Source: Herpetosiphon sp042688385
GTDB lineage: Bacteria; Chloroflexota; Chloroflexia; Chloroflexales; Herpetosiphonaceae
Assembly: GCF_042688385.1 (NCBI RefSeq)
Contig: NZ_JBHUPY010000017.1
Location: 172,116-236,115, forward strand
DNA length: 64,000 nucleotides
Direction: 5' to 3'
The translations under genes and the position numbers were made by a program. The notes beneath the pieces were generated by a model. That model did no database searches, was not told where the DNA came from, and saw only the letters and a program-made list of their open reading frames with translations. This document shows, piece by piece, positions 17,966 through 25,630 of this stretch (position 1 is its first letter; each line of letters starts with the position of its first letter).

Positions 17966-18424
17966 CTAGGCGCGCTCTAAACGGGCACAGGTGCAAGGAT
18001 AGCCAGCGTTATCGCTCTCGAAGGTTTTGCTGATCGCGAAGCCAGCCCGTTGATAGAGTTCAACGGCTCGGCGGTTTTCAGCAAGGGCAATCGTCCAAGC
18101 GCCAGCCCCAATCTGCTCGAGGGCAAAATTGAGCAATTGGCGGCCCAAGCCACGACCATAATGGCTTGGCGCGATATACAACCAGCCAAGATATTTACCA
18201 TTAATCCCAACAAAGCCCACCACGTGATCATCAATGCTGATGACGAATTTTTGCGATTGCTCAAAATCGCTGAGCGATGCTTGATCGTCTGCAAGCGGGA
18301 TAAATGCTCGTGGATCGCACGCGCCGCGCAGTTCGTCGGGGCGGGCTGCATCGTGAATTTGGCTAACCACAGCCCAATCGGCTGCGGTATAAGGGCGAAT
18401 CTGCCCAAGGGTTGTATCGTGCAT
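17966..18424 (-). CDS. GNAT family N-acetyltransferase
   Basis: Protein of 152 residues with the GNAT fold: the beta4 strand 'VVGFVGINGKYLGWLYIAP' followed by the acetyl-CoA pyrophosphate loop 'YGRGLGRQLLNFAL' (R/QxxGxG/A), and the late motif 'NRRAVELYQRAGF' typical of RimI-like enzymes. The acceptor substrate cannot be told. The ATG at 18424 has AGGAG seven bases upstream. It lies 71 bases upstream of fmt on the same strand and may share its transcript. Confidence 0.85.
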   Translation of the reverse strand: MHDTTLGQIRPYTAADWAVVSQIHDAARPDELRGACDPRAFIPLADDQASLSDFEQSQKFVISIDDHVVGFVGINGKYLGWLYIAPSHYGRGLGRQLLNFALEQIGAGAWTIALAENRRAVELYQRAGFAISKTFESDNAGYPCTCARLERA

Positions 18425-18587
18425 GATTGAAACTCCTGCAATGGTAAAGATGCCGAGCATACCAACTTGTGGCTCAATCCACATCCGCCCTGAGAGGGAA
18501 ATCAAGTTAATGCCTGATCGCAGCAAACTGAAATTGTGTTAAGATAACGCGCAGTTCAGCGGCAACAGCAGGCGGAAACAACTCAGT

Positions 18588-18977
18588 ATGCTTGGATGGC
18601 TCCAGCAACAATCCAAAATGCTTACATGGCGCACACTTTTTGGTTGGGCAATGGTTGTTCAGCTGGCTTTGGTGTGTCCATTGGGCTGTGTGATTCATTG
18701 TTTGCTGCAACACCAACCAATGCTGATGCAAGCAGAAGCGCAGCCAGCCAGCATGTTTGTCTGTGCGCTGATGACCCAAGCCGATTCAATGCCAAATGGC
18801 TCGCCCAGCGGCATAACTTCAACCAGCATGGGCAGTGGTTTGGTGGCAATGTTTGCGCTGCTTGGGTTTTGGCCAAGCTTTGGGTTTGGTTTGCGCAGCC
18901 TGCGCCGTGTGAATTGGCTGATTCAACACCCCTTAATTTCGTTTCAACAGCGATTAACGACTCCCCCTCCTCGTTAA
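18588..18977 (+). CDS. Small hypothetical membrane protein (DUF2946-like?)
   Basis: Protein of 129 residues with an N-terminal membrane segment (about 17-42) containing Cys and His residues ('VCPLGCVIHCLLQHQ'), a loop, and a second hydrophobic segment (about 82-100). The Cys/His-rich first helix, a later Cys, and its place beside cytochrome c and a PepSY membrane protein recall DUF2946-type proteins near metal-uptake genes, but the match is loose. The ribosome site is weak. A reading in another frame overlaps almost completely (18596-19009), so the choice of frame is moderately uncertain. Confidence 0.4.
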   Translation: MLGWLQQQSKMLTWRTLFGWAMVVQLALVCPLGCVIHCLLQHQPMLMQAEAQPASMFVCALMTQADSMPNGSPSGITSTSMGSGLVAMFALLGFWPSFGFGLRSLRRVNWLIQHPLISFQQRLTTPPPR

Positions 18978-19059
18978 ACCCAACTCAATCCACAATCAAT
19001 GGTTTGTGATCTTAGCGTGGCTGCACGCTGAGGATATTTGAGTTTGGGAGTTTTCTCCA

Positions 19060-19527
19060 ATGCCAATCGTTTTACGTTTGCGCTCTGCCGTTGCTGGCCT
19101 AGCGCTGGTGGGCTTGGCCGCCTGTGGTTCAGCCACAACCGATAGCAATGTTGGGCGCTTTACTGGGGTTTCAACGACGGTTCCTGTGGCTGGCAATACT
19201 GCTTCGAGCAGTGGCGACGCTGCTGCTGGCAAGGCAATTTTTGATGGCACAACCGCGCTTGCTGGTGCGCCGCCCTGCCTGAGTTGCCATGTGGTCGATG
19301 CCGCTAAACCGCAAACCGTCGGGCCAAATCTGGCTGGAATTGGTGCGCATGCTGCGACGCGGGTTGCAGGCCAAAGCGCCAACGCCTATTTACACAGCTC
19401 AATTGTCGATCCCAATAGTTATGTGGTCGATGGCTTTGCCCAAGGCTTGATGTTTGCGGGCTATGGCGATGCGCTCACTCCCCAACAGGTCGATGATGTT
19501 GTGGCCTATTTATTAAGTTTGCAGTAA
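19060..19527 (+). CDS. Lipid-anchored c-type cytochrome
   Basis: Small secreted cytochrome c of 155 residues. The N-terminal lipoprotein signal ends in 'LVGLAACG' (lipobox, acylated Cys near residue 21). The haem site is 'CLSCH' (CxxCH) in 'APPCLSCHVV', followed by 'GPNLAGIG' and a C-terminal Met ligand candidate in 'AQGLMFAGYG'. It should carry electrons on the outer face of the membrane, as in respiratory chains. It precedes the PepSY membrane protein by about 110 bases on the same strand, which suggests a shared redox role. Confidence 0.88.
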   Translation: MPIVLRLRSAVAGLALVGLAACGSATTDSNVGRFTGVSTTVPVAGNTASSSGDAAAGKAIFDGTTALAGAPPCLSCHVVDAAKPQTVGPNLAGIGAHAATRVAGQSANAYLHSSIVDPNSYVVDGFAQGLMFAGYGDALTPQQVDDVVAYLLSLQ

Positions 19528-19638
19528 ATCCGAGCTGGTTGCTGCGGTTATCTCACGTTGCTCGCCACGGCTTTGGCCAAGCAGGAACGTGGGCGAGCGC
19601 AGCAGCCAAATTCTTCTACCAAAACGAGGTTTTTTAAA

Positions 19639-21090
19639 ATGACGACGACAACCACCAACGCTGAAACAACCAGTGACGACCGGCGGGCGCAATCGGTTTT
19701 TTATCGGGCAATTTGGCGCTGGCACTTTTACGCAGGCCTGTTTGTTGTGCCCTTGATGATTGTGCTGGCGGTATCTGGCAGCATTTATCTGTTCAAGCCG
19801 CAACTTGATCGTTTGATGTATGGCGATTTGATGAATGTGGTGCATACTAGCGGCTCGGCCCAGAGCTACACGAGCCAAGTTGCTGCCGCCCAAACTGCCT
19901 ATCCTGCGGCCAGCGTTGGCAAAATTCGCCCAAGCGATGCCCATGATCGCAGTACTGAAATTAGCATGAGCACCAGCGATGGGCGCAACTTGACGGTTTT
20001 TGTCAATCCCTATACCAACCAAGTGCTTGGGGAGCGCGACGAAGATTGCAACTTGCAAACGGTTGCTTTGAAATTGCACGGCGAGTTGCTAATTGGCACC
20101 GTTGGCGATCGAATTATTGAATTGGCTGCCTGCTGGGCGATTTTGCTCACGCTTTCGGGAATTTACCTGTGGTGGCCGCGCTCGAAAAGCGGCATCTGGG
20201 GCACATGGTTGCCACGTTTGCGTAGCAAAAACAAACGCATTTTCTGGCGCGATTTGCACGCTGTGCCAGGCATGTATGCTTCGTTGATTGTGCTGTTTTT
20301 GCTGATTACGGGCTTGCCTTGGACTGGCTATTGGGGCGAAAACTTTGCCAATATTTCGAGCAAATATCCCAACCAGCTCTGGAGCAATATTCCCGAATCA
20401 ACGGCCTTAACTGGCAGCCTCAACACCACGACCGATAAAGTTGTGCCATGGGCGGTTGAGCAAGCGCCATTACCGCAATCGAATAGCGATCACGCGGGGC
20501 ATCAGGGTAATGGGGCTGGTGCGCCAGTGCCAAGTAGCGCCACCGAAGGCCCGCAAGCTGCCACGCCAGTTACGCTCGATTCGGTGATTGCGGTGGCCAA
20601 AGCGCGCGGCGTGATTGCCAGCTTTACGGTTACGCCGCCAAGCAACGCAAAAGGCGTGTACACCATCGCAGCGGTCGCCAACGATCCTGCTGATGAAGCG
20701 ACAATTCACGTCGATCAATATAGCGGCGCAATTTTGGCCGATATTCGTTGGCGCGATTATGCCTTGGTTCCCAAAGCAGTCAGTATGGGAATTTCGCTGC
20801 ACGAAGGCAAATATTTTGGCTTGCCCAACCAACTTTTGGCCTTATTTGGCGCGCTGACGGTGTTGCTGCTTTCAGTTTCGGGCGTGGTGTTGTGGTGGAA
20901 ACGCCGCCCTGCTGGGCGCTTGGGTGCGCCAAATCTACCAGCCAACTTTCCGCATTGGAAGCCTGTGCTGTTGCTGGTGGCGTTGGCGAGTTTGGCCTTC
21001 CCCTTGGTTGGCGCATCGCTATTGTTTATGCTGGTGTTGGATCTGACGCTGTTTCGCTTTGCGCCCCGCTTGAAGCAGCGCTTTGCCTAA
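19639..21090 (+). CDS. PepSY-associated membrane protein (PiuB-like)
   Basis: Membrane protein of 483 residues with four main membrane segments: 'WHFYAGLFVVPLMIVLAVSGSI' near 30-52, a helix near 170-195, one near 225-245, and two near the C-terminus (about 400-480). The early 'IWRWHFYAGLF' motif is diagnostic of PepSY-TM proteins related to PiuB and to siderophore-reducing flavoproteins. An extracellular loop has a His-rich patch ('SDHAGHQ') that may bind metal. The start ATG at 19639 is preceded by GAGG at some distance; an in-frame TTG at 19558 is less likely. Context with cytochrome c suggests transmembrane electron transfer to metals. Confidence 0.8.
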   Translation: MTTTTTNAETTSDDRRAQSVFYRAIWRWHFYAGLFVVPLMIVLAVSGSIYLFKPQLDRLMYGDLMNVVHTSGSAQSYTSQVAAAQTAYPAASVGKIRPSDAHDRSTEISMSTSDGRNLTVFVNPYTNQVLGERDEDCNLQTVALKLHGELLIGTVGDRIIELAACWAILLTLSGIYLWWPRSKSGIWGTWLPRLRSKNKRIFWRDLHAVPGMYASLIVLFLLITGLPWTGYWGENFANISSKYPNQLWSNIPESTALTGSLNTTTDKVVPWAVEQAPLPQSNSDHAGHQGNGAGAPVPSSATEGPQAATPVTLDSVIAVAKARGVIASFTVTPPSNAKGVYTIAAVANDPADEATIHVDQYSGAILADIRWRDYALVPKAVSMGISLHEGKYFGLPNQLLALFGALTVLLLSVSGVVLWWKRRPAGRLGAPNLPANFPHWKPVLLLVALASLAFPLVGASLLFMLVLDLTLFRFAPRLKQRFA

Positions 21091-21102
21091 TTGCACGCAT
21101 GG

Positions 21103-22305
21103 TTAGGGCAGTTGTGGCTCGTTACTTTGGTTGCGGGCAAAGCGATCGAGTACGCGCCGCAACACGCGCAAAGCCAATTCCATTTGCGGCACAGAAAGCA
21201 AGCGGGTTTCGTCATCTGGCTGGCGGAAGCCCGCTGCCGTGCCATCAGATTTAAGCCCAACGACGCTGATGGCGTGATAGCCCAAGGCCAAAAGGCGGGC
21301 GCTATCAAGCCGTTCACCACGATAGGCCGAGCGAATCAGCGGCGCGCTGGCAGATTGCAGTTCGTGGAACATTTTGGCCAGTTGCTGATCGGGCTTGCGC
21401 TCGCGCCACAACCCTTCGCCAGCCACAATCGTCAAATTGCCGCGCCCAAGCCATGGCAAATTGATAAACCACGTTTCGTCTTTGGGGAAGGGATAGCTGT
21501 TGAGCAGGGCTTGAACACCCGAGCCTGCGGCGGCTCCTGCGCCGAGGGCCACGACCCACAACTCAACATCATCGCGTTGCGGCCAATCGGCGGCGAGGGC
21601 AATTGCGGTTCCAACAGCGGCGGCATCAACCGCGCCAACCGTCCATTCTGCCCGCGATTCGCGCCGTAGCACAACCAATAAACACACCAAGAGCAACAAA
21701 GCAGGAATTAATAGCACACTATGCCAAGCAGGCAGAAAAATAGCAATCCCAAGCGCGACTAAGCCCAAACTAAAGCCAAATGGAATGCTGATTAGCCAGA
21801 CCCGCAGCCAACTAGCCCGCCGTGGCGTGAGCATGCGTGGCGAATCAAGATGACATAACAACACGATGCGTGCGCGTGGGGTGCGGCTAGCAGCCCGAGT
21901 GCCAATTACATTTTGGCTGGGGCGTTGGCGCAATAAACTAGCCAAAACTGGCGGGCCATGTAATTCGCGCACAGCCAATAATAGCACCAGCACCAGCAAG
22001 GCGATTGAAGGATAGGGCAACCACCAGCCCAAGCCAAGCGCCACCAAACCAATGCCAGCCAGCAAGCCTAAGCCTGCGCTGGGCGCAGCCGCAGCCGAGA
22101 AAGTTTGGACTCCAACTTCGAGGCCAACTTGGCGCATTTGGGCCGCAATCACCGCTGCGGCGCGCGCCTCGGCAGTTGAAGTTGCTGGCCGCTCGCCAAT
22201 TTCGTCGGCGAGCGTGCCGGTAATTCGTTGTTGCACAGATTGTTCGCTCATTTTAACTAAGGCTATTTGAGCCCGTGAAGCGAGCAATTTTTTCTGAGTT
22301 GCCAT
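21103..22305 (-). CDS. Membrane protein with degenerate M28 peptidase-like domain
   Basis: Protein of 400 residues. The N-terminal 'ATSTAEARAAAVIAAQMRQVGLEV' and 'SQNVIGTR' followed by 'RIVLLCHLDSPR' resemble the start of M28 aminopeptidases. Four hydrophobic segments interrupt the domain, two near 85-125 and two near 185-225. Later motifs that should supply zinc ligands look eroded: 'VDAAAVGTAIALA' replaces the usual Asp-Asn-Ser/Ala-Gly-Val loop, and 'LGAGAAAGSG' replaces the Glu-Glu motif. The final 'RQPDDE' may be residual. It is probably not an active peptidase. The start is uncertain: ATG at 22305 (weak GGGGG site) or 22251. Confidence 0.55.
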   Translation of the reverse strand: MATQKKLLASRAQIALVKMSEQSVQQRITGTLADEIGERPATSTAEARAAAVIAAQMRQVGLEVGVQTFSAAAAPSAGLGLLAGIGLVALGLGWWLPYPSIALLVLVLLLAVRELHGPPVLASLLRQRPSQNVIGTRAASRTPRARIVLLCHLDSPRMLTPRRASWLRVWLISIPFGFSLGLVALGIAIFLPAWHSVLLIPALLLLVCLLVVLRRESRAEWTVGAVDAAAVGTAIALAADWPQRDDVELWVVALGAGAAAGSGVQALLNSYPFPKDETWFINLPWLGRGNLTIVAGEGLWRERKPDQQLAKMFHELQSASAPLIRSAYRGERLDSARLLALGYHAISVVGLKSDGTAAGFRQPDDETRLLSVPQMELALRVLRRVLDRFARNQSNEPQLP

Positions 22306-22383
22306 CGCAACCCCCACAGGCAAAATCGTCAATGATTGATCGCAGCCTTCGCTTCTCTGGTCAACCCACAGGCTGGGGGCCAT

Positions 22384-22980
22384 GCTCTATTCTACACATA
22401 ATCGTACTATTCGTGAAATTTAGCAAGCGCCAATGCTCCTATCTTTGAAGCTATTGGCTATTGGCTAACAGAAAGAATGAAGGATGAGGGATGAGGGATG
22501 AGGGGCTAAAATCAAAAGGCAGAATGCAAAAGGCAAAATGGGGTCGGGGTCTAGGGGCCAGGGGTCGGAGGTTCAGTGGTTAAACATTAAACACATCGCA
22601 GCAGAGGATGTGTGGCTATGGGCTGATGGCTATGGGAACAATCATCTGAGCTAATCTGTGGCAAAAACGGACATGCCCTCACCCCTAGCCCCTCTCCCAC
22701 TGCACGCGGGCGAGGGGAGCACTGACTGGTTGGTTCCCCCTCGCCCGTTCGACGGGAGAGGGGGCTAGGGGGTGAGGGGATCAGGCCATGGTTAACGCAA
22801 TAAACCATTACATATAGGCTATTGGCTTTAGGGATGATCTGTGGCCAACGAAAAGGATGAAGGATGAATTATGAGGGATGAAATTTGAAGCCTAACGCCC
22901 AAAGCCAATAGCCATTTTCCTTCGCGCTCTTCGTGCTCTTCGCGGTTTCCGTCCTTCGTGCCCTTCGTGTCCTTCGTGGA
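22384..22980. other. Gene-free stretch with repeats
   Basis: No supported gene. It holds G-rich near-tandem words (gatgaggga) around 22480-22505, a copy of the palindromic element, and a block of TTCGTG words at its right end. I see no convincing promoter for the gene at 22305. Confidence 0.6.
22676..22779. repeat. G/C-rich palindromic intergenic element, copy 3 (short form)
   Basis: Begins ccctcacccctagccc and ends gggctagggggtgaggg. The inner spacer is shorter than in other copies and has a duplicated 'ggttggtt' centre. Confidence 0.78.
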
Positions 22981-22984
22981 TCAG
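22918..22984. repeat. TTCGTG-word tandem repeat block
   Basis: Imperfect short tandem words (cttcgcg, cttcgtg, ccttcgtgt). A closely similar block occurs at 50328-50396, and reversed fragments (accacgaag) at 32845-32899. The last bases overlap the stop of the NeuD-like gene. Spurious His-Glu-Gly repeat peptides arise from it on the minus strand. Confidence 0.7.
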
Positions 22985-23613
22985 ATTAACAAGCGCGTTG
23001 GTACGCCAACTGCCTTGGCATGGCTTGGCAGATCGCGAATAACCACAGCTCCTGCTCCTATCACCGTCCATGCGCCAATGCTGCGACCTTGAATAACATT
23101 CGCGCCCATGCCGAGCGCCACGCCTTCGCCAAGCTGGCAATTGCCCGCTACCCGCGCGCCTGGGTTGAGGTTGGAAAATGCGCCAACAGTGCTATCGTGG
23201 CTGACGCTGGATCCAACATTGACGATGCTATGTGGGCCAATGCTGGCTAACGGGCCAACAACCACGTTGGGAAAAAGCATTGCACCTGCTCCAATTGTGG
23301 CATGCGGTGAGATGATTGCATACGGCGAGATCGCGCTAGCAGCGTGCAACTCTGAGCCAAATTGGTGGGCAATTCGCTGGCGGGTGGCATTATCACCAAT
23401 CGCGATAATGACGCTAAATTGGGCCAAACGAGTTGCCAGCCAAGCAATGGGGCCTAAAATTTGAATGCCAAGGCTGGTTGTGCCATGTTGGCTGTGATCA
23501 TCGGTGAGCATGCCGTGCAGTGGGCCGCCTTGGCCCGCCGCATGTTGGGCCTGCACAATTTCGCCAACTTCGCGGGCATGGCCACCAGTGCCCACAATAA
23601 TCACTGGGCGCAC
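22981..23613 (-). CDS. NeuD/PglD-like sugar O- or N-acetyltransferase
   Basis: Hexapeptide-repeat acyltransferase of 210 residues. The N-terminal Rossmann-like part starts 'RPVIIVGTGGHAREVGEIV', the NeuD/PglD signature. From about residue 90 it shows left-handed beta-helix hexads ('ISPHATIGAGAMLFPNVVVG', 'SHDSTVGAFSNLNPGARVAG'), with a catalytic His in 'SSVSHDSTVG'. Family members acetylate sialic acid or UDP-amino sugars. The GTG start at 23613 overlaps the sugar-transferase stop (TAGTG), so the genes are coupled. This pair is typical of glycan-assembly loci: the initiating transferase and an enzyme that modifies its substrate. Confidence 0.85.
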   Translation of the reverse strand: MRPVIIVGTGGHAREVGEIVQAQHAAGQGGPLHGMLTDDHSQHGTTSLGIQILGPIAWLATRLAQFSVIIAIGDNATRQRIAHQFGSELHAASAISPYAIISPHATIGAGAMLFPNVVVGPLASIGPHSIVNVGSSVSHDSTVGAFSNLNPGARVAGNCQLGEGVALGMGANVIQGRSIGAWTVIGAGAVVIRDLPSHAKAVGVPTRLLI

Positions 23614-24230
23614 TATTTGCCTCGCAAATCTTTGGCCACACCATCGCGGCCATAAATGCCAACGGGCCGCACGATTGCACCGATTGTACGCCACAGAATT
23701 AGCAGATCGAGCCGCCAACTCCAATGCTCAATATACCAACAATCAAGCTCAATGCGGGCTTCCCAAGCGATGTCGTTGCGGCCATTGACTTGCGCCCAAC
23801 CAGTGATACCTGGTCGAACCGCCAAGCGTTGGCGCTCTGCAGGCGTATAGCGCGCTACTTGTTCGGGCAAGCTAGGGCGCGGGCCGATTAAGCTCATCTC
23901 ACCACGCAGCACATTCACTAATTGCGGTAATTCGTCGAAGCTCCAACGGCGCAGCCATTGGCCAACGCGAGTAATGCGCTGATCGTTGTGGGCGATTTCG
24001 AGGCCTAAGCCTTGGCGTTCTGCATTAACAACCATGGTGCGAAATTTATAGAAGGGAAATTCATGCCCAGCCAGCCCAACCCGTGGGCGATTGTAGAAAA
24101 TCGGGCCACGCGAAGTCAATTTAATTGCGCCAGCAATCAGCAGCAACAATGGGCTAAGCAGCACGAGTGCCAATCCAGCCACAATCAAATCAAACCAGCG
24201 TTTACTTGAAGCGAGCGGCGATGGTTGCAT
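23613..24230 (-). CDS. Undecaprenyl-phosphate sugar phosphotransferase (PglC/WcaJ family)
   Basis: Initiates a membrane-linked glycan by moving a sugar phosphate from a UDP-sugar to undecaprenyl phosphate. It has 205 residues, a short PglC-type enzyme. One N-terminal re-entrant/membrane segment ('FDLIVAGLALVLLSPLLLLI', about 14-33) is followed by the catalytic region with 'GPIFYNRPRVG', 'FPFYKFRTMV', 'RWSFDELPQLVNVLRGEMSLIGPRP' and 'VRPGITGWAQVNGRNDI'. AAAGGA lies seven bases before the ATG. Together with the NeuD/PglD-like gene it recalls the PglC-PglD pair of protein glycosylation. No flippase or glycosyltransferase is immediately beside it. Confidence 0.92.
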   Translation of the reverse strand: MQPSPLASSKRWFDLIVAGLALVLLSPLLLLIAGAIKLTSRGPIFYNRPRVGLAGHEFPFYKFRTMVVNAERQGLGLEIAHNDQRITRVGQWLRRWSFDELPQLVNVLRGEMSLIGPRPSLPEQVARYTPAERQRLAVRPGITGWAQVNGRNDIAWEARIELDCWYIEHWSWRLDLLILWRTIGAIVRPVGIYGRDGVAKDLRGK

Positions 24231-24239
24231 AGCTATCCT

Positions 24240-24680
24240 TTAGCTTAATGCCAAGCGTTCGATGCGGCGCAAGGCTTGCTCAAGCTCGCGGGTAATTTCG
24301 TTTTTGACCATGCTGATCGGCACAACTTTGGCGGCTGGGCCTAAAATTGGCTTGAGATCGAAGCTTAGGCTGGCATGAACTTTGGTGCTATTGGCTTGGG
24401 GATGAAGTTGCCAATGGGCCACAATCGGCAAGGGTTGTTCGGCTTCAAAACGAATCGATTGTTGCTCGATCGTGCTAAATGTTCCTTGGGCCGCCTGCGT
24501 GCCAAGGTGCGCGCCAAAATCGAAATAGGCAGTTAATGGCTGCGCAGCGCTGGTTGGCTCGCTGACTTCAACGCGGGCAATTTGCGGCAAAATGCGCGGC
24601 AAATTGTGCGGATTGGCCAAGAGTTGCCATAATTCGCTGATTGGGCGGCGTAGCTGGCGTTCGCGGGTCACGGTGATCAT
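24240..24680 (-). CDS. SRPBCC (START-like) family protein
   Basis: Protein of 146 residues with a helix-grip fold pattern: 'VTRERQLRRPISELWQLLANPHNLPRILPQI' at the start, then beta strands, and a long C-terminal helix 'ISMVKNEITRELEQALRRIE'. Polyketide cyclase/dehydrase-like members bind hydrophobic ligands, but the ligand here is unknown. AGGAG precedes the ATG closely. It sits 9 bases after the flavin-binding-like gene and 9 bases before the sugar-transferase start, so a five-gene minus-strand operon (25591 to 22981) is likely. Confidence 0.78.
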   Translation of the reverse strand: MITVTRERQLRRPISELWQLLANPHNLPRILPQIARVEVSEPTSAAQPLTAYFDFGAHLGTQAAQGTFSTIEQQSIRFEAEQPLPIVAHWQLHPQANSTKVHASLSFDLKPILGPAAKVVPISMVKNEITRELEQALRRIERLALS

Positions 24681-24689
24681 CGGCGCTCC

Positions 24690-25097
24690 TTAGCTTTTAT
24701 GGCGGCCTTGGATCGCCGCTAGCTCTAATGAAAAGGCTTGAATTGGGGCGTTTGGTCGCCATTGTGGCCAATTGCGGCCATAGCGTGCGGCCAAGGCCAC
24801 CAGCGCAATGCTGCTATCGGCCAAGGGCTGGGCGCTGGCTTCGGCCACGACTGAGCGAAACGTCCAATTAGGGTTGATTTGATCAGCTTCGATGCACCAG
24901 CCAGTGGGTTGGTGTTGCAACAGTTGCGCCAAACGGCCTGCTGCCCGCAAGGCGATTAGTAGGGTTTGATCGCGGCGTACAAAGGCCAAAGGCACTGCAT
25001 AACTGGCCTCGCGTGCTTGATCAAAGCCAGCGATGCGCAGCACTTGCAGCTCATCGAGCAAGGATAAGGCTTCTGCTGGCGCTAAAATACGCATCAT
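24690..25097 (-). CDS. Pyridoxamine 5'-phosphate oxidase-like small protein
   Basis: Protein of 135 residues with the split-barrel pattern of PNPOx-like/NimA proteins: 'VLRIAGFDQAREASYAVPLAFVRRDQTLLIALRAAGRLAQLL', then 'PTGWCIEADQI', then 'WTFRSVVAEASAQPL'. It may bind FMN or F420, or be a noncatalytic partner. It overlaps the upstream, clearer PNPOx-like gene by four bases (ATGA), which suggests the two work as a pair. Two adjacent ATG codons (25097, 25094) are both possible starts. Confidence 0.6.
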   Translation of the reverse strand: MMRILAPAEALSLLDELQVLRIAGFDQAREASYAVPLAFVRRDQTLLIALRAAGRLAQLLQHQPTGWCIEADQINPNWTFRSVVAEASAQPLADSSIALVALAARYGRNWPQWRPNAPIQAFSLELAAIQGRHKS

Positions 25098-25591
25098 AGG
25101 CCATGCTCCCAGTGTCGTCCGCCGATGCGTTCGATCTGAATGCAGCCCGTGGTGGCTTGGCTAATCGTATTGATGACAGCGCGTGGCCCAGCTTTCAAGG
25201 CTTTGCTTGCTTGATCGAGAATTTGTTGCCAAAAGCCAGTACCATATTTGAAGGCCAGCAAGCGGGTGGCATGGGCGTATTCTGCGCCAAGCGGCACATC
25301 GCGGTAACGGCCCCACACAAAAACGCTGGTTGAGCCAGTTGGCTCAAAGGCATCTGCTTGCAAGCCAACGCCTTGCGGATAGCGGCGCAACAAATTAAGC
25401 TTATGGCCTGGTTGGGTTGCAAAATAAATATGCGGCGCTTCGCAGACGAAAAATAGCGGCGCAAGGTTGCTTTGATTGCGGGCATGATCGTGCGTCGCCA
25501 AGCGTCCGACCGAGGCTTTGGCTAAAAATGCCCAAATCTGGGCCGCATTGAGGCGCTGCCCATCGCTTAATTGTTCGGTTTGGTGTTGCAT
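25094..25591 (-). CDS. Pyridoxamine 5'-phosphate oxidase family protein
   Basis: Protein of 165 residues with the flavin split barrel: 'WAFLAKASVGRLATHDHARNQSNLAPLFFVCEAPHIYFATQPGHKLNLLRRYP' carries the usual Gly-Arg-Leu-Ala strand and the phosphate-contacting 'GHKLNLL'. Members bind FMN, F420 or haem; the substrate is unknown. TATAAT on the minus strand (25599-25604) ends seven bases before the ATG and there is no ribosome site, so the transcript may be leaderless. It diverges from murJ. Confidence 0.72.
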   Translation of the reverse strand: MQHQTEQLSDGQRLNAAQIWAFLAKASVGRLATHDHARNQSNLAPLFFVCEAPHIYFATQPGHKLNLLRRYPQGVGLQADAFEPTGSTSVFVWGRYRDVPLGAEYAHATRLLAFKYGTGFWQQILDQASKALKAGPRAVINTISQATTGCIQIERIGGRHWEHGL

Positions 25592-25598
25592 AATGTCA

Positions 25599-25604
25599 AT
25601 TATA
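25599..25604 (-). promoter_or_regulatory. -10 box, possible leaderless transcript
   Basis: TATAAT on the minus strand with seven bases to the ATG at 25591. No AGGAG-like site and no clear -35. Confidence 0.4.
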
Positions 25605-25630
25605 CGAGCAATTTGATTAAATGAGTATCT

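Noticed and set aside
22892..23140. Protein with His-Glu-Gly repeats on the minus strand
   Set aside because: It is a translation of the TTCGTG repeat block running into the NeuD-like gene in another frame, with no ribosome site.
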